Origin: Acidiplasma aeolicum
GTDB taxonomy: Archaea; Thermoplasmatota; Thermoplasmata; Thermoplasmatales; Thermoplasmataceae
Assembly: GCF_001402945.1 (NCBI RefSeq)
Contig: NZ_LKBG01000242.1
Coordinates: 1-37,571, forward strand
Length of the DNA stretch: 37,571 nucleotides
Direction of reading: 5' to 3'
Below, piece after piece: positions 1 to 6,677 of this stretch (position 1 is its first letter; each line of letters begins with the position of its first letter). The notes beneath the pieces were generated by a model, which worked only from the letters and a program-made list of their open reading frames with translations, did no database searches and was not told the DNA's origin. The position numbers and the translations under genes are program-made.

Positions 1-103
1 CATAGAACATTATTGCCTGCATTTCCTCTATTAGTGACTGCCTCGCCCTTGAAAGGTCCTTTGTTCTCTCATCCAGACTGCCTTCTGATTCATAAACTGG
101 CAT
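1..103 (-). CDS. Ferritin-like protein, N-terminus (partial, runs off left edge)
   Basis: An uninterrupted minus-strand reading frame begins at ATG 103-101 and leaves the window at position 1, giving about 34 residues that begin MPVYESEGSLDERTKDLSRA. The pattern of a T-x-D-L-x-R-A helix followed by S-L-x-E-E-x-x-A-I-x-x-Y is what I know from the N-terminal iron-binding helix of ferritin-like proteins of the encapsulated-ferritin type. In that family the Glu in SLIEE and the following Tyr line the di-iron site. Those proteins oxidise and store iron. A TTTAAA-type TATA element sits about 30 bp upstream on the minus strand, consistent with a leaderless start. Only the first third is visible, so the family call rests on a short motif. 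A rubrerythrin-like protein is the alternative. Confidence 0.5.
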   Translation of the reverse strand, partial: MPVYESEGSLDERTKDLSRARQSLIEEMQAIMFY

Positions 104-329
104 GCTTATCGTATTTACAATGTAATTACATTTTTAAAGTTTTTGACAGTTTAAAAATTAATTTTAATAAGTTCCGATCATCTTTTTTATATGTTAAATA
201 TATCATAATTATGTATATTTAAAAATTTAAAATTTGTGCAGAAAAAATACACAATATAACAATATTTATATACAAAAAATGCAAAATATTTAAAAAAATT
301 TTTATTCTAAAAAGATATAAACCTAATGA

Positions 330-743
330 ATGGATGAACTTGATATTAAAATTGTAAAGGCTATTTCAGAAAATTCGAAGCTTTCCATACGTGACCTGGC
401 AAAGCTCTGTGGTGTTAGTCCCGGAACAATACATAACAGGCTTATGGAAATGGAGAAAAGTAAGGGAATAATATCATATACTGCCAGAATAAATTATAGA
501 AAATTTAACATGGAGGACGCAATAATAGGCTTTGATATAACTCCAGAAACCTACATTAAAACTGTTGAGGAAATTAAAAAACTAAATTTCGTTGTTCAGC
601 TGTACACAACAACGGGTGATCATGGCGCCATAGCGTATATAATATGTAATGAAAATGAAACATCACAGTGTGTCAGGGCTCTGGAAAAAATACAGGGCGT
701 AAGGAATGTTTATCCATCGCTGATACAGAATATTTTAAAGTGA
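330..743 (+). CDS. Lrp/AsnC-family transcriptional regulator
   Basis: A 137-residue protein with the standard two-part Lrp layout and the usual family length of 135-160. Residues 1-60 form a winged helix-turn-helix (LDIKIVKAISENSKLSIRDL, then GVSPGTIHNRL as recognition helix). Residues 65-135 form the alpha/beta RAM ligand-binding domain, with the IGFDI strand and the TTGDHGAIAYI strand that shapes the effector pocket and dimer interface. Such proteins bind DNA as dimers or octamers and respond to amino acids or related metabolites. The target cannot be read from the sequence. The gene stands alone, 31 bp upstream of rfcS, which has its own promoter. The long A/T-rich leader (about 220 bp) upstream, with several TATA-like stretches, leaves room for autoregulation. 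Confidence 0.88.
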   Translation: MDELDIKIVKAISENSKLSIRDLAKLCGVSPGTIHNRLMEMEKSKGIISYTARINYRKFNMEDAIIGFDITPETYIKTVEEIKKLNFVVQLYTTTGDHGAIAYIICNENETSQCVRALEKIQGVRNVYPSLIQNILK

Positions 744-744
744 A

Positions 745-757
745 TATTTATATAAAG
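745..757 (+). promoter_or_regulatory. TATA box of rfcS
   Basis: TATTTATATAAAG lies 18-30 bp before the rfcS ATG. That is the distance expected if transcription starts at or next to the start codon, as in leaderless mRNAs typical of Thermoplasmatales. Confidence 0.6.
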
Positions 758-774
758 TATGTAATTATTAAACT

Positions 775-1731
775 ATGCTAGATATATGGACAGAGAAATA
801 CAGGCCATCAAAATTATCCGCTGTTATTGGAGAATCAGAAAATATTAACCGATTAGAATCCTTTGTTAAAGATAAAAATATACCGCATCTAATTTTTGCA
901 GGTCCTCCCGGAACAGGGAAGACATCAACTGCAATAGCGCTAGCCAGGGAACTTTTTGGTGACTCATGGCGCGATAATTTTTTAGAATTAAATGCATCAA
1001 ATGAAAGAGGTATTGATATAATCCGTGAAAACATTAAAAATTTTGCAAAAATTAAGCCATCAAATGATCTTGGATTTAAAATCATTTTTCTTGACGAGGC
1101 CGATCATTTAACTCCAGATGCACAGGCAGCGTTGAGAAGAACCATGGAAATGTATTATAATACAACAAGATTCATATTTTCATGCAATTATTCATCAAAA
1201 ATAATACCACCGATACAGTCCAGGTGCGTTGTTCTTAGATTTTCACCTATAAACAAAAATGAGATGGTATCCAGATTGAAGGCAATATCAAAAAAGGAAA
1301 ATTTTGAGATAGATGATGAATCTCTTGATGCAATCTATGAAATTTCAGAGGGTGATATGAGAAAGGCAATAAACATACTCCAGGCCATAAAAACAACAGG
1401 GAAAATATCACCTGCAACAATTTACCAGATAGCAGGGGAAATAAACAAAAATGAATATAAAAAATTAATTTTAATGGCTCTTGAGGGAAATTTTGACGAG
1501 GCCAGATCCATGCTTGATAAAATGCTTGTGGATTATGGTTTATCAGGTATAGACATTATAAAGGGAATGCATTCATCAATTAGAAATGAGCAGATTGCAT
1601 ACAGGCAAAAACTACAGATAATTATGGCACTTGCCGAGACAGAATTTAGAATAGTTGAGGGCGGTACAGACAACATTCAAATGGATGCACTTTTGGCTAA
1701 GTTATCATATATAGGTAGTGAAATAAATTAA
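775..1731 (+). CDS. rfcS: Replication factor C small subunit (clamp loader)
   Basis: A 318-residue AAA+ ATPase of the expected length for an archaeal RFC small subunit. It carries Walker A GPPGTGKT at residues 43-50, Walker B FLDEAD at 105-110, and the clamp-loader SRC motif with its arginine finger at 149-151 (IQSRC). A C-terminal helical collar follows from about residue 230. With RfcL it forms the heteropentamer that opens the PCNA ring and loads it at primer-template junctions. No N-terminal RPSKL variation is seen; the WTEKYRP start is canonical. The gene is the last backbone protein gene before the tRNA-Ala integration site. The minus-strand frame over 768-1085 is only its shadow. Confidence 0.97.
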   Translation: MLDIWTEKYRPSKLSAVIGESENINRLESFVKDKNIPHLIFAGPPGTGKTSTAIALARELFGDSWRDNFLELNASNERGIDIIRENIKNFAKIKPSNDLGFKIIFLDEADHLTPDAQAALRRTMEMYYNTTRFIFSCNYSSKIIPPIQSRCVVLRFSPINKNEMVSRLKAISKKENFEIDDESLDAIYEISEGDMRKAINILQAIKTTGKISPATIYQIAGEINKNEYKKLILMALEGNFDEARSMLDKMLVDYGLSGIDIIKGMHSSIRNEQIAYRQKLQIIMALAETEFRIVEGGTDNIQMDALLAKLSYIGSEIN

Positions 1732-1777
1732 TCTAAAAAAGCGAATTCTTATAATATTATTTTTAATTAAGAGTCAA

Positions 1778-1849
1778 GGGCCGGTAGATCAGCGGTAGAT
1801 CGCTTGCTTCGCAAGCAAGAGGGCTCGGGTTCAAATCCCGACCGGTCCA
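1778..1849 (+). tRNA. tRNA-Ala (anticodon CGC)
   Basis: A complete cloverleaf of 72 nt can be folded. The acceptor stem is GGGCCGG with CCGGTCC plus discriminator A. The D arm is GATC/GATC. The anticodon arm is CTTGC-TTCGCAA-GCAAG with anticodon CGC at 1810-1812, and the T arm is TCGGG/CCCGA with loop TTCAAAT. The third acceptor pair is G3:U70, the alanine identity element, which supports the isotype independently of the anticodon. CCA is not encoded. There is no intron. The 3' end from 1832 is repeated exactly at 11451, making this gene the attachment site of the downstream island; the gene remains intact after integration. Confidence 0.96.
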
Positions 1850-1855
1850 TTTAAT
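1832..1855 (+). repeat. attL core (tRNA-Ala 3' end)
   Basis: Identical over 24 bp to 11451-11474. It comprises the T-arm loop and 3' acceptor strand of the tRNA plus six bases beyond. Similarity continues downstream with scattered mismatches, through the integrase promoter and into the integrase start, because a second integrase remnant follows the right copy. Confidence 0.88.
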
Positions 1856-1870
1856 CTATTAATCGAATAC

Positions 1871-1878
1871 CTTTTATG
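1871..1878 (+). promoter_or_regulatory. Integrase promoter (TATA-like)
   Basis: CTTTTATG lies 21-28 bp before the integrase ATG and only 15 bp after the att core. A leaderless integrase transcript is likely. Because the att core is immediately upstream, the sequence 5' of this promoter changes between integrated and excised forms. Confidence 0.45.
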
Positions 1879-1898
1879 CCACCAATCGTTATGTTCTC

Positions 1899-3188
1899 AT
1901 GACCATGCAGCCGAAGTATCGGAACCTACTTCTGGACGATGATGTACGAAGGTGGTTTGAGAACCTCAATGCGAAATCAGTCTTGACAGCAACCGTAGCC
2001 CTGAGGAATCTTGGTCACTATTGCGAGCTTACCATGACAACGCCAAAGGAAATCCTGAATAAAGCAATAACTAACGAGAAGGATTTCCGCTACGAGTTTA
2101 CGGATTTTGTCAGGAAGCTTGAGAAGGAGAGCAAGGCAGGGTCATACATTGCAAGGTTCAAGAAGGTTATATTATCGTGGCTCAAGTTTAACGATATCCG
2201 TTTGCAGTTAACCGTTAACATATCCGGGGAGAACGAAACACCGACAATCGTTAACGAGAGAGTTCCAAGCAAGGAGGAGTTGGCAAGGATTCTCAGGAAG
2301 GCAACTTCAAGAGGCAGGGTTGCCATAGCAATCATGGCATTCTCCGGACTCCGACCGGAATCTCTGGGCGATTATGAGGGCACGGACGGTCTCAGGCTTG
2401 GTGATCTCAAGGAACTGAAGTTGTCCGACGAAATCCAGTTTGACAAGATGCCGGTAAAAGTGATGGTGAAGAGCAAGCTGAGCAAGGCAAGACACCAGTA
2501 TTTCAGCTTCATTGGAGAGGAAGGTGCAACCTACATCAAGGAGTATCTTGAGGAGCGGAGGAAACAGGGAGAAGAGCTTACCTATGAATCTCCGTTATTG
2601 CAGTTTGACGTTAGAGGTACCAAGAAGAACGCATTCTTGAGGACAACGTTAGTAACTAGGGACATAAGGGAAGCAATAGAGAACTCGGGCCTGAAGATGC
2701 GGCCCTATGTCCTGAGGGCCTATTTCTCGACTGCTTTGGATATTGCAGAAAGCAAGGGCTTGATATCCCACCCCTGGAGGCAGTTCATCATGGGGCACAA
2801 GGGAGACATTGAGGCAAGATACAGCACTAACAAGAGGTTGCCACCAAGCGTTATTGAAGAGATGAGGGAAGCATACAAAAAGAGTACAAAATTCCTTGAA
2901 ACCAGACACGACGAGCTTGATGAGGACAATGCCCTCCTGTATTTGCAGCAACAGCTCCTATCTGCAGTGGGATACAAACTGGAAGAGATTGACAAAATGG
3001 ATCTCACCGATATAAGCAACGATGATTTCCAGAAGCTCCTTAGGAACAAGGTGGCAGGAGCCATGGCCAGCAACGGCTCGAAGCAAAGGCTCGTTCCCAT
3101 GAACGAGATAGAGAAACTGCTAGGCGAAGGATACGAGTTTCAGGCAGTCCTTCCCAACGGAAAGGCTATAATGAAGATGCCGTTTTGA
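1899..3188 (+). CDS. int: Tyrosine recombinase / integrase
   Basis: A 429-residue integrase placed directly after the att site in the tRNA. An N-terminal SAM-like core-binding domain covers about residues 10-105. The catalytic domain follows, with R152 (SGLRPE), a Y-x-x-R box at 270-273 (YVLRAYFST, Tyr where many relatives have His), the H300 box (IMGHKGD) and the nucleophile candidate Y308 (EARYS). A C-terminal extension of about 110 residues follows the catalytic domain. The gene is intact and its att site lies outside the coding region, so it is not of the SSV type that is split on integration. Its last 33 bp are duplicated at 5088-5120, and a decayed copy of its first 75 codons lies at 11517-11741. 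Base composition is richer in G+C than the flanking host genes. Confidence 0.92.
   Translation: MTMQPKYRNLLLDDDVRRWFENLNAKSVLTATVALRNLGHYCELTMTTPKEILNKAITNEKDFRYEFTDFVRKLEKESKAGSYIARFKKVILSWLKFNDIRLQLTVNISGENETPTIVNERVPSKEELARILRKATSRGRVAIAIMAFSGLRPESLGDYEGTDGLRLGDLKELKLSDEIQFDKMPVKVMVKSKLSKARHQYFSFIGEEGATYIKEYLEERRKQGEELTYESPLLQFDVRGTKKNAFLRTTLVTRDIREAIENSGLKMRPYVLRAYFSTALDIAESKGLISHPWRQFIMGHKGDIEARYSTNKRLPPSVIEEMREAYKKSTKFLETRHDELDEDNALLYLQQQLLSAVGYKLEEIDKMDLTDISNDDFQKLLRNKVAGAMASNGSKQRLVPMNEIEKLLGEGYEFQAVLPNGKAIMKMPF
3154..3186 (+). repeat. 33-bp direct repeat, copy 1 (integrase 3' end)
   Basis: Perfectly identical to 5088-5120. It covers the last 10 codons of the integrase and the first base of its stop codon. 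The segment between the two copies is the 3379-5049 cassette. Confidence 0.95.
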
Positions 3189-3378
3189 TGAATTCGTTCT
3201 ATCTGTCGAAAGAGAAATGTGGTATAATTGACTCTTATTCAGGTCTATGCTCACTGGTAATATATATATTATAATTCATTTTTAAGAAAATAAATTTTAG
3301 ATAACCTATTTTTCCTTTAAATTTATTCATTATTGTGAGTATAACAACATTTTTATAACAGGATTTTATTCATAAATT

Positions 3379-3789
3379 ATGACCTGTAGTAATTGTTTTG
3401 ATGCAAAGGGCAGAAAAATTACTAAAATAAGCGTGCCACACACAGAGACATACAAGGTAGGAGCAACAAACGTAACTGAGGGAGTTACGGTTGTGCAATT
3501 TAAGGAGGGCCCTAGTACAATCCTAAACTGGAAGTATATTATCGAAGGAGAAACTTCATCAAATGCATCTATTACATACATAATTCAGCATAGCGGAAAA
3601 ACAATAACCAATAAATTCAAGACAAAGTACATTGACACAATCAACGGTAAGAAAATTGTCCATGTTGATGGAAGCGGACTGAACTCGAACGGCAAGGTTA
3701 CAACTGCTAACCAAGATATCGCTCTCTCGAACGTAAAATCAGACCCAAATGCCATAGAGTGTCTTATTCCCATATATAGTTTAAGGTGA
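3379..3789 (+). CDS. Unknown protein, first gene of cassette 1
   Basis: A 136-residue protein I do not recognise. It opens with a Cys pair (MTCSNCF, C3 and C6). It continues as a Thr/Ser/Asn/Val-rich stretch that reads like beta-strands (residues 10-115) and ends with a third Cys near residue 128. There is no signal peptide or membrane segment. A TATA-like TTTTATAAC lies 19-28 bp upstream of ATG, so the transcript is probably leaderless. It heads a run of five closely packed genes (3379-5049), the others being membrane proteins; its stop overlaps the GTG alternative start of the next frame. By position it corresponds to the Cys-rich precursor that heads cassette 3, but I see no sequence similarity between them. 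A secreted or antagonistic role is inference only. Confidence 0.7.
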   Translation: MTCSNCFDAKGRKITKISVPHTETYKVGATNVTEGVTVVQFKEGPSTILNWKYIIEGETSSNASITYIIQHSGKTITNKFKTKYIDTINGKKIVHVDGSGLNSNGKVTTANQDIALSNVKSDPNAIECLIPIYSLR

Positions 3790-3794
3790 AATCA

Positions 3795-4322
3795 ATGAGA
3801 TATAGGCTGGCATACGTGAGCATTGGTATCGCAATAATGATCGTCGATATCGTTATCTCTCTAAAGTATCCAGAGATATTAATCTACAGTTATCTTGGTT
3901 CTTTTTTGGGGTTCTTTGTACCCTTTGGGATAGGCCTTTCACTTCTTTTATATGGCGTTTTTAGGGCTCATGATTATGGAATAAATCCAGTTATTGGAAT
4001 ATTCGGCTCCGGGGGCTTCACAAGAGTGTTGAGACAAAATAGGATTCAGGGTACCAGAATGTGGAAAACTGACCACGATATTCTTTCTGATCTGCCAGGT
4101 GCCGTAAAATCCCCTGATGGAAAGACCGTAGAATACGGTAATCTGTTCATCAGGAAGCCCTACGGAACAACAAAACATACAAGAAAACTTAACGAAGCGG
4201 CGAATAAATACCTTAGCGGTGAATTAGATGAGGAAGGCTTTTACAACTACGTCGGAAAGCATGGGGCGAAGGAAGAGCAAATGCTCGAATTTATTAAGAA
4301 ATTCAAAAATGACTATAAATGA
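3795..4322 (+). CDS. Membrane protein with cytosolic C-terminal domain, cassette 1
   Basis: A 175-residue protein. Two transmembrane helices (about residues 5-24 and 32-57) are followed by a hydrophilic, basic domain of about 115 residues. That domain contains a Gly-rich turn (IFGSGGFTRV) and a helical tail rich in Lys and Glu. I place the start at ATG 3795 because AAGGTG sits six bases upstream; a GTG nine bases earlier overlaps the previous stop. I know no family for it. It is the second gene of the cassette, as the MRY-starting membrane protein at 10630 is in cassette 3. Both begin MRY, but similarity beyond that is not evident. Immunity, transport or anchoring are all possible. Confidence 0.7.
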   Translation: MRYRLAYVSIGIAIMIVDIVISLKYPEILIYSYLGSFLGFFVPFGIGLSLLLYGVFRAHDYGINPVIGIFGSGGFTRVLRQNRIQGTRMWKTDHDILSDLPGAVKSPDGKTVEYGNLFIRKPYGTTKHTRKLNEAANKYLSGELDEEGFYNYVGKHGAKEEQMLEFIKKFKNDYK

Positions 4323-4331
4323 GGTGATAAA

Positions 4332-4580
4332 ATGGTTAAATTTTATCCAATAAACCGGACAATGACCGTTGGCACATTCATGTTTTTTGCGTCTTTGGTC
4401 GTTTTAGCAATAGGAGCTGCCTTTCATGCAGACGGAACGGTTTTAGCCGATAGTTTTCTCTTCGGAGGCTTTGCCTTCCTAATATCCATTGTACTACTAA
4501 CGGTTGGGGTGATATTAGGAGCCAGAAGCGGAAAATTGCAAAGAAGGGGCGATGAGATATTCCGCAAAAATAGAAAATAG
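4332..4580 (+). CDS. Small two-helix membrane protein, cassette 1
   Basis: An 82-residue protein with two hydrophobic helices (about 13-32 and 40-65) and a short basic tail (GARSGKLQRRGDEIFRKNRK). A good Shine-Dalgarno sequence, GAGGTGAT, precedes the ATG by four bases. Spacing to the upstream gene is 9 bp, so the genes are very likely co-transcribed and perhaps coupled. The basic end suggests both termini are cytosolic. I recognise no family. Small two-helix proteins of this kind recur in all cassettes of the island. Confidence 0.7.
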   Translation: MVKFYPINRTMTVGTFMFFASLVVLAIGAAFHADGTVLADSFLFGGFAFLISIVLLTVGVILGARSGKLQRRGDEIFRKNRK

Positions 4581-4609
4581 GTTCAGATAAGTCCAACAAG
4601 ATATACCTC

Positions 4610-4873
4610 TTGATAGCAATAGTTACTGCAATTTTTTTCATCTCCGCAGCTGTAACCTTAGCATATTATCTGGTAGCGGTGTTCCCGAAAAGCCCGCTAG
4701 CACCTTTGATCTCATCAATCGTGTCTTGGATCGCTGGAGCTTTGTCACTTGTCTACCTTCTGTTACGATACAGGGTAAACCACGGGGACCAGTTATCCAA
4801 GTCAAACAGTGATCCTAATAAGGGAAAAGGTGAATCATTAACCAAGCTGGCAACTATCATTTTATCTTCATAA
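4610..4873 (+). CDS. Small two-helix membrane protein, cassette 1 (TTG start)
   Basis: An 87-residue frame with two hydrophobic helices (about 3-24 and 31-51) and a polar, Lys/Ser/Asn-rich tail. The only usual start is TTG 4610; the frame is open back to 4574 without ATG or GTG, so the true start may be an unusual codon. The second helix reads LISSIVSWIAGALSLVYLLL and resembles LISIVSIIAGVYFIL of the 11000-11224 protein. The two hold the same place in their cassettes, directly before the conserved GNSAH protein. This is probably a paralogous pair. Its 3' end overlaps the next gene by 37 bp. Confidence 0.55.
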   Translation: MIAIVTAIFFISAAVTLAYYLVAVFPKSPLAPLISSIVSWIAGALSLVYLLLRYRVNHGDQLSKSNSDPNKGKGESLTKLATIILSS

Positions 4874-5049
4874 CCGAGTTATCGTTGGTTATCCTTACAA
4901 TAAACGGATTGGCATTCGTTTACAGAGATGTAACGTCTTATCTGTTTGTGCTGGACATGGTTTACATAATAGGAAACAGTGCTCATCTCGTTGCACTGTC
5001 CATTTCATCAACTGGTCTCAGAATTGAAGATGAAAAGAAATCGACGTAG
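4837..5049 (+). CDS. Small membrane protein with GNSAH motif, cassette 1 (non-canonical start)
   Basis: A 70-residue frame found by comparison with the protein at 11221-11430. The two align from end to end and share GNSAH and VALSIS as identical blocks near residues 46-57. One or two membrane helices precede the motif, and the tail is charged. The position matching the paralogue's initiator Met is ATT at 4837, three bases after GGTGA; no ATG, GTG or TTG is available before the upstream stop at 4831-4833. Either ATT is used as the start, or this copy has lost its ATG and is a young pseudogene. It is the last gene of the cassette, just before the 33-bp integrase-tail repeat. Confidence 0.6.
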   Translation: MNQAGNYHFIFITELSLVILTINGLAFVYRDVTSYLFVLDMVYIIGNSAHLVALSISSTGLRIEDEKKST

Positions 5050-5053
5050 CCTT

Positions 5054-5066
5054 GGTTTCTGAAACC
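5054..5066. repeat. Short inverted repeat after cassette 1
   Basis: GGTTTC-T-GAAACC, six-base arms with a one-base centre, five bases after the last stop of cassette 1. It could be a protein-binding palindrome or part of a transcription end; no T-run follows. Confidence 0.35.
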
Positions 5067-5087
5067 CCAGATTAAATTGCATGGTGT

Positions 5088-5120
5088 CCAACGGAAAGGC
5101 TATAATGAAGATGCCGTTTT
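5088..5120 (+). repeat. 33-bp direct repeat, copy 2 (detached integrase 3' end)
   Basis: Exact copy of 3154-3186, including the frame of the final codons. Here it runs into TAG instead of TGA. It is not joined to any integrase gene and lies 14 bp before the 5135 gene. It therefore marks the junction where the 3187-5087 segment was inserted or duplicated. Confidence 0.95.
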
Positions 5121-5134
5121 AGCCAACCGTATAG

Positions 5135-5662
5135 ATGAAAGATTCACTTTCAGAACTCTATCCTATTGAGTTCATCCTTACATGTAAGAAGTGCGAGCTT
5201 ATTGTTAACGCAATCCGGGAACAGAGCTTAGAACCCAGAACATCTGACCTGTACTGGATTTTCAAAGGGAAAATGAGTCACCGAACATTAGACAAACACG
5301 TCAAAGAACTTGTATCTCAAGGATATCTGAGGAGGTTTGTAGGCAATTTCTCTGGTGAGATCAGTTTCCTGCTGCTGCCAGACCAGATATACATAGACAT
5401 GATGGAGAAAGATCCGAGCAGAAAATGGGAGTTCGTAAAGAACTCTGAAATGTTCGTCTCTGATTGCAAGATCCTCTACGAAAACTGGGAGGATATACTA
5501 AGTTTCAAATGTCCGAATTGCAACAAGAAGGAGCTTACTCCTCACTATGAGGACGTAGTACCCCAGGAGAAGAAATATAAAAACCGCCGTGTGAAAGGTG
5601 AGATTAACTGGACATGTGACCTATGCGATTTCACTCACACAACGCCAATTAGAACTTTTTAG
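5135..5662 (+). CDS. Winged-helix and zinc-ribbon DNA-binding protein
   Basis: A 175-residue protein. The N-terminal part (about 5-80) reads as a winged helix: helix, SHRTLDKHVKELVSQGYLRR as recognition helix and wing. A helical middle follows. The C-terminal 45 residues form a zinc ribbon with CPNC (about 129-132) and CDLC (about 163-166). A further CKKC sits near residue 17. The composition suggests a sequence-specific regulator or a plasmid-type DNA-binding protein. It is the first gene of the G+C-richer core and may control it. It also sits where the integrase's original downstream neighbour would be if the inserted cassette were removed. Confidence 0.72.
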   Translation: MKDSLSELYPIEFILTCKKCELIVNAIREQSLEPRTSDLYWIFKGKMSHRTLDKHVKELVSQGYLRRFVGNFSGEISFLLLPDQIYIDMMEKDPSRKWEFVKNSEMFVSDCKILYENWEDILSFKCPNCNKKELTPHYEDVVPQEKKYKNRRVKGEINWTCDLCDFTHTTPIRTF

Positions 5663-5720
5663 AGAACTAATTTGTCAGGTATCTAAAACGATACAATACC
5701 CTGGATTCCATCATTAAGTC

Positions 5721-5909
5721 ATGCAAGAGGGTCAGCAGGCGAGGAGGGTCTCCATATCGGAGCTTAAAAGGAATTTCGTGAGAAAATTCCCTTCTCATCA
5801 ATTGTCAAGGATACTCTCCACCGAGCCGGATAGTCTTACCGTAGAGGAATTGCTTGCGAAAGCACAGACCTGGCTGGCCTTCTTCAAAGGAGAAGATGAA
5901 AATGAGTAG
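5721..5909 (+). CDS. Small unknown protein of the island core
   Basis: A 62-residue, largely helical protein with a basic N-terminal half (QARRVSISELKRNFVRKFPS) and an acidic end (FFKGEDENE). I recognise no family. Its end overlaps the start of the next gene by eight bases, which suggests translational coupling, and its codon use matches the integrase and ATPase. It probably belongs to the operon ending with the ATPase. Confidence 0.6.
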   Translation: MQEGQQARRVSISELKRNFVRKFPSHQLSRILSTEPDSLTVEELLAKAQTWLAFFKGEDENE

Positions 5910-6261
5910 AAGGCAGAGAATAGTTGTAGACGGAAATGAGCCTGAATACACAGGTATTGTTCAGCCTGAAATGGTGCACTACGAGATAGTGAGACCGGAG
6001 AGGAAAGGCACCCTAGAAAGGCTACAGGAAACAATCATAGAGAACACAGTGAACCAGTATGAGCTTGAGGATAGACGGCAGATAGCCGCCATACGGGAGT
6101 TCATGGAGCGGAATCCTGACATAAGCTACGTGGAATATGAGTCAAATCCTGTTATGAGGATGGATCTCGTGATAACGAGGAGAGGACTGATATTCAAGCG
6201 CGAAGAGGCATCCATATCCTCGACACTCACGCCAAACAGGAGATTCAGGGCGCAGAGGTGA
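5902..6261 (+). CDS. Unknown protein of the island core
   Basis: A 119-residue soluble protein rich in Arg and Glu (ERLQETIIENTVNQYELEDR as a likely coiled helix), with a C-terminal beta-like segment (RMDLVITRRGLIFKR). I choose ATG 5902 because AAAGGAG at 5886-5892 is nine bases upstream; ATG 5896 is too close to it and the frame start at 5854 lies deep inside the previous gene. The start overlaps the stop of the 5721 gene. It is three bases from the membrane protein that follows, so all four genes from 5721 to 8453 look like one operon. No recognisable family. Confidence 0.68.
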   Translation: MSRRQRIVVDGNEPEYTGIVQPEMVHYEIVRPERKGTLERLQETIIENTVNQYELEDRRQIAAIREFMERNPDISYVEYESNPVMRMDLVITRRGLIFKREEASISSTLTPNRRFRAQR

Positions 6262-6264
6262 ATT

Positions 6265-6672
6265 ATGGAAGTCGAAAAACTGTTCACTGTGGTATTTCCT
6301 GGCATGGCGCTGGTCATGATCCTGGCTGGTTTCCTTGATCCCAAGTTCTGGCCGATGCTCCTTCAATGGTTGGTATCGGGAAACGCGTTCCTGATGGTTC
6401 TTGCAGCTTCAGCATTCCTGATAGTTGTTGTCGGAGGCATTGTTCTGATCTACTATGCAATGATCGCTCTCGTGTTCATACTGATATTTTCTATTTTTGT
6501 CCTGGCTCCCCTGCATTTTCTTTATCTGGTTCTGGGATTCACATACTCGGTGATTCTGGCAGTTGTTATTGGTGCTGCTGTGCTGCTGTATCTCGTCGAG
6601 ACCAGAACGGTGAAGATCGAGCACCATACCATAACGCTCTCCGTGCACAGGAAGTTCATCGTCAAGAGGTAG
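6265..6672 (+). CDS. Multi-pass membrane protein next to the ATPase
   Basis: A 135-residue protein that is almost wholly hydrophobic between residues 8 and 110, with three to four membrane helices (about 8-24, 38-62, 64-90, 92-111), then a short basic, beta-like cytosolic tail (VKIEHHTITLSVHRKFIVKR). Stop and next start are only five bases apart. Placement immediately upstream of a HerA/FtsK-like ATPase suggests it provides the membrane pore or anchor for a DNA-pumping machine. That is inferred from context, not from a known family. Confidence 0.75.
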   Translation: MEVEKLFTVVFPGMALVMILAGFLDPKFWPMLLQWLVSGNAFLMVLAASAFLIVVVGGIVLIYYAMIALVFILIFSIFVLAPLHFLYLVLGFTYSVILAVVIGAAVLLYLVETRTVKIEHHTITLSVHRKFIVKR

Positions 6673-6677
6673 ACAGA

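Noticed and set aside
13-222. Plus-strand frame of 69 codons at the left edge
   Set aside because: Its sequence is not protein-like in the second half, and the minus strand over 1-103 carries a frame with a recognisable ferritin-like motif. It also spans the promoter region.
2090-3100. Several minus-strand frames within the integrase
   Set aside because: They are shadows of a strongly supported gene with catalytic motifs, and have no promoter or family resemblance.
1899-3188. SSV-type integrase split by integration
   Set aside because: The gene is complete and the att repeat lies outside it. The partial copy at 11517 is a separate decayed gene with its own start, not the missing half.
6366-6677. 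Upstream extension of the ATPase frame
   Set aside because: It overlaps the membrane protein gene at 6265-6672 in another frame, is rich in Cys, Ser and Arg without pattern, and ATG 6678 has normal spacing.
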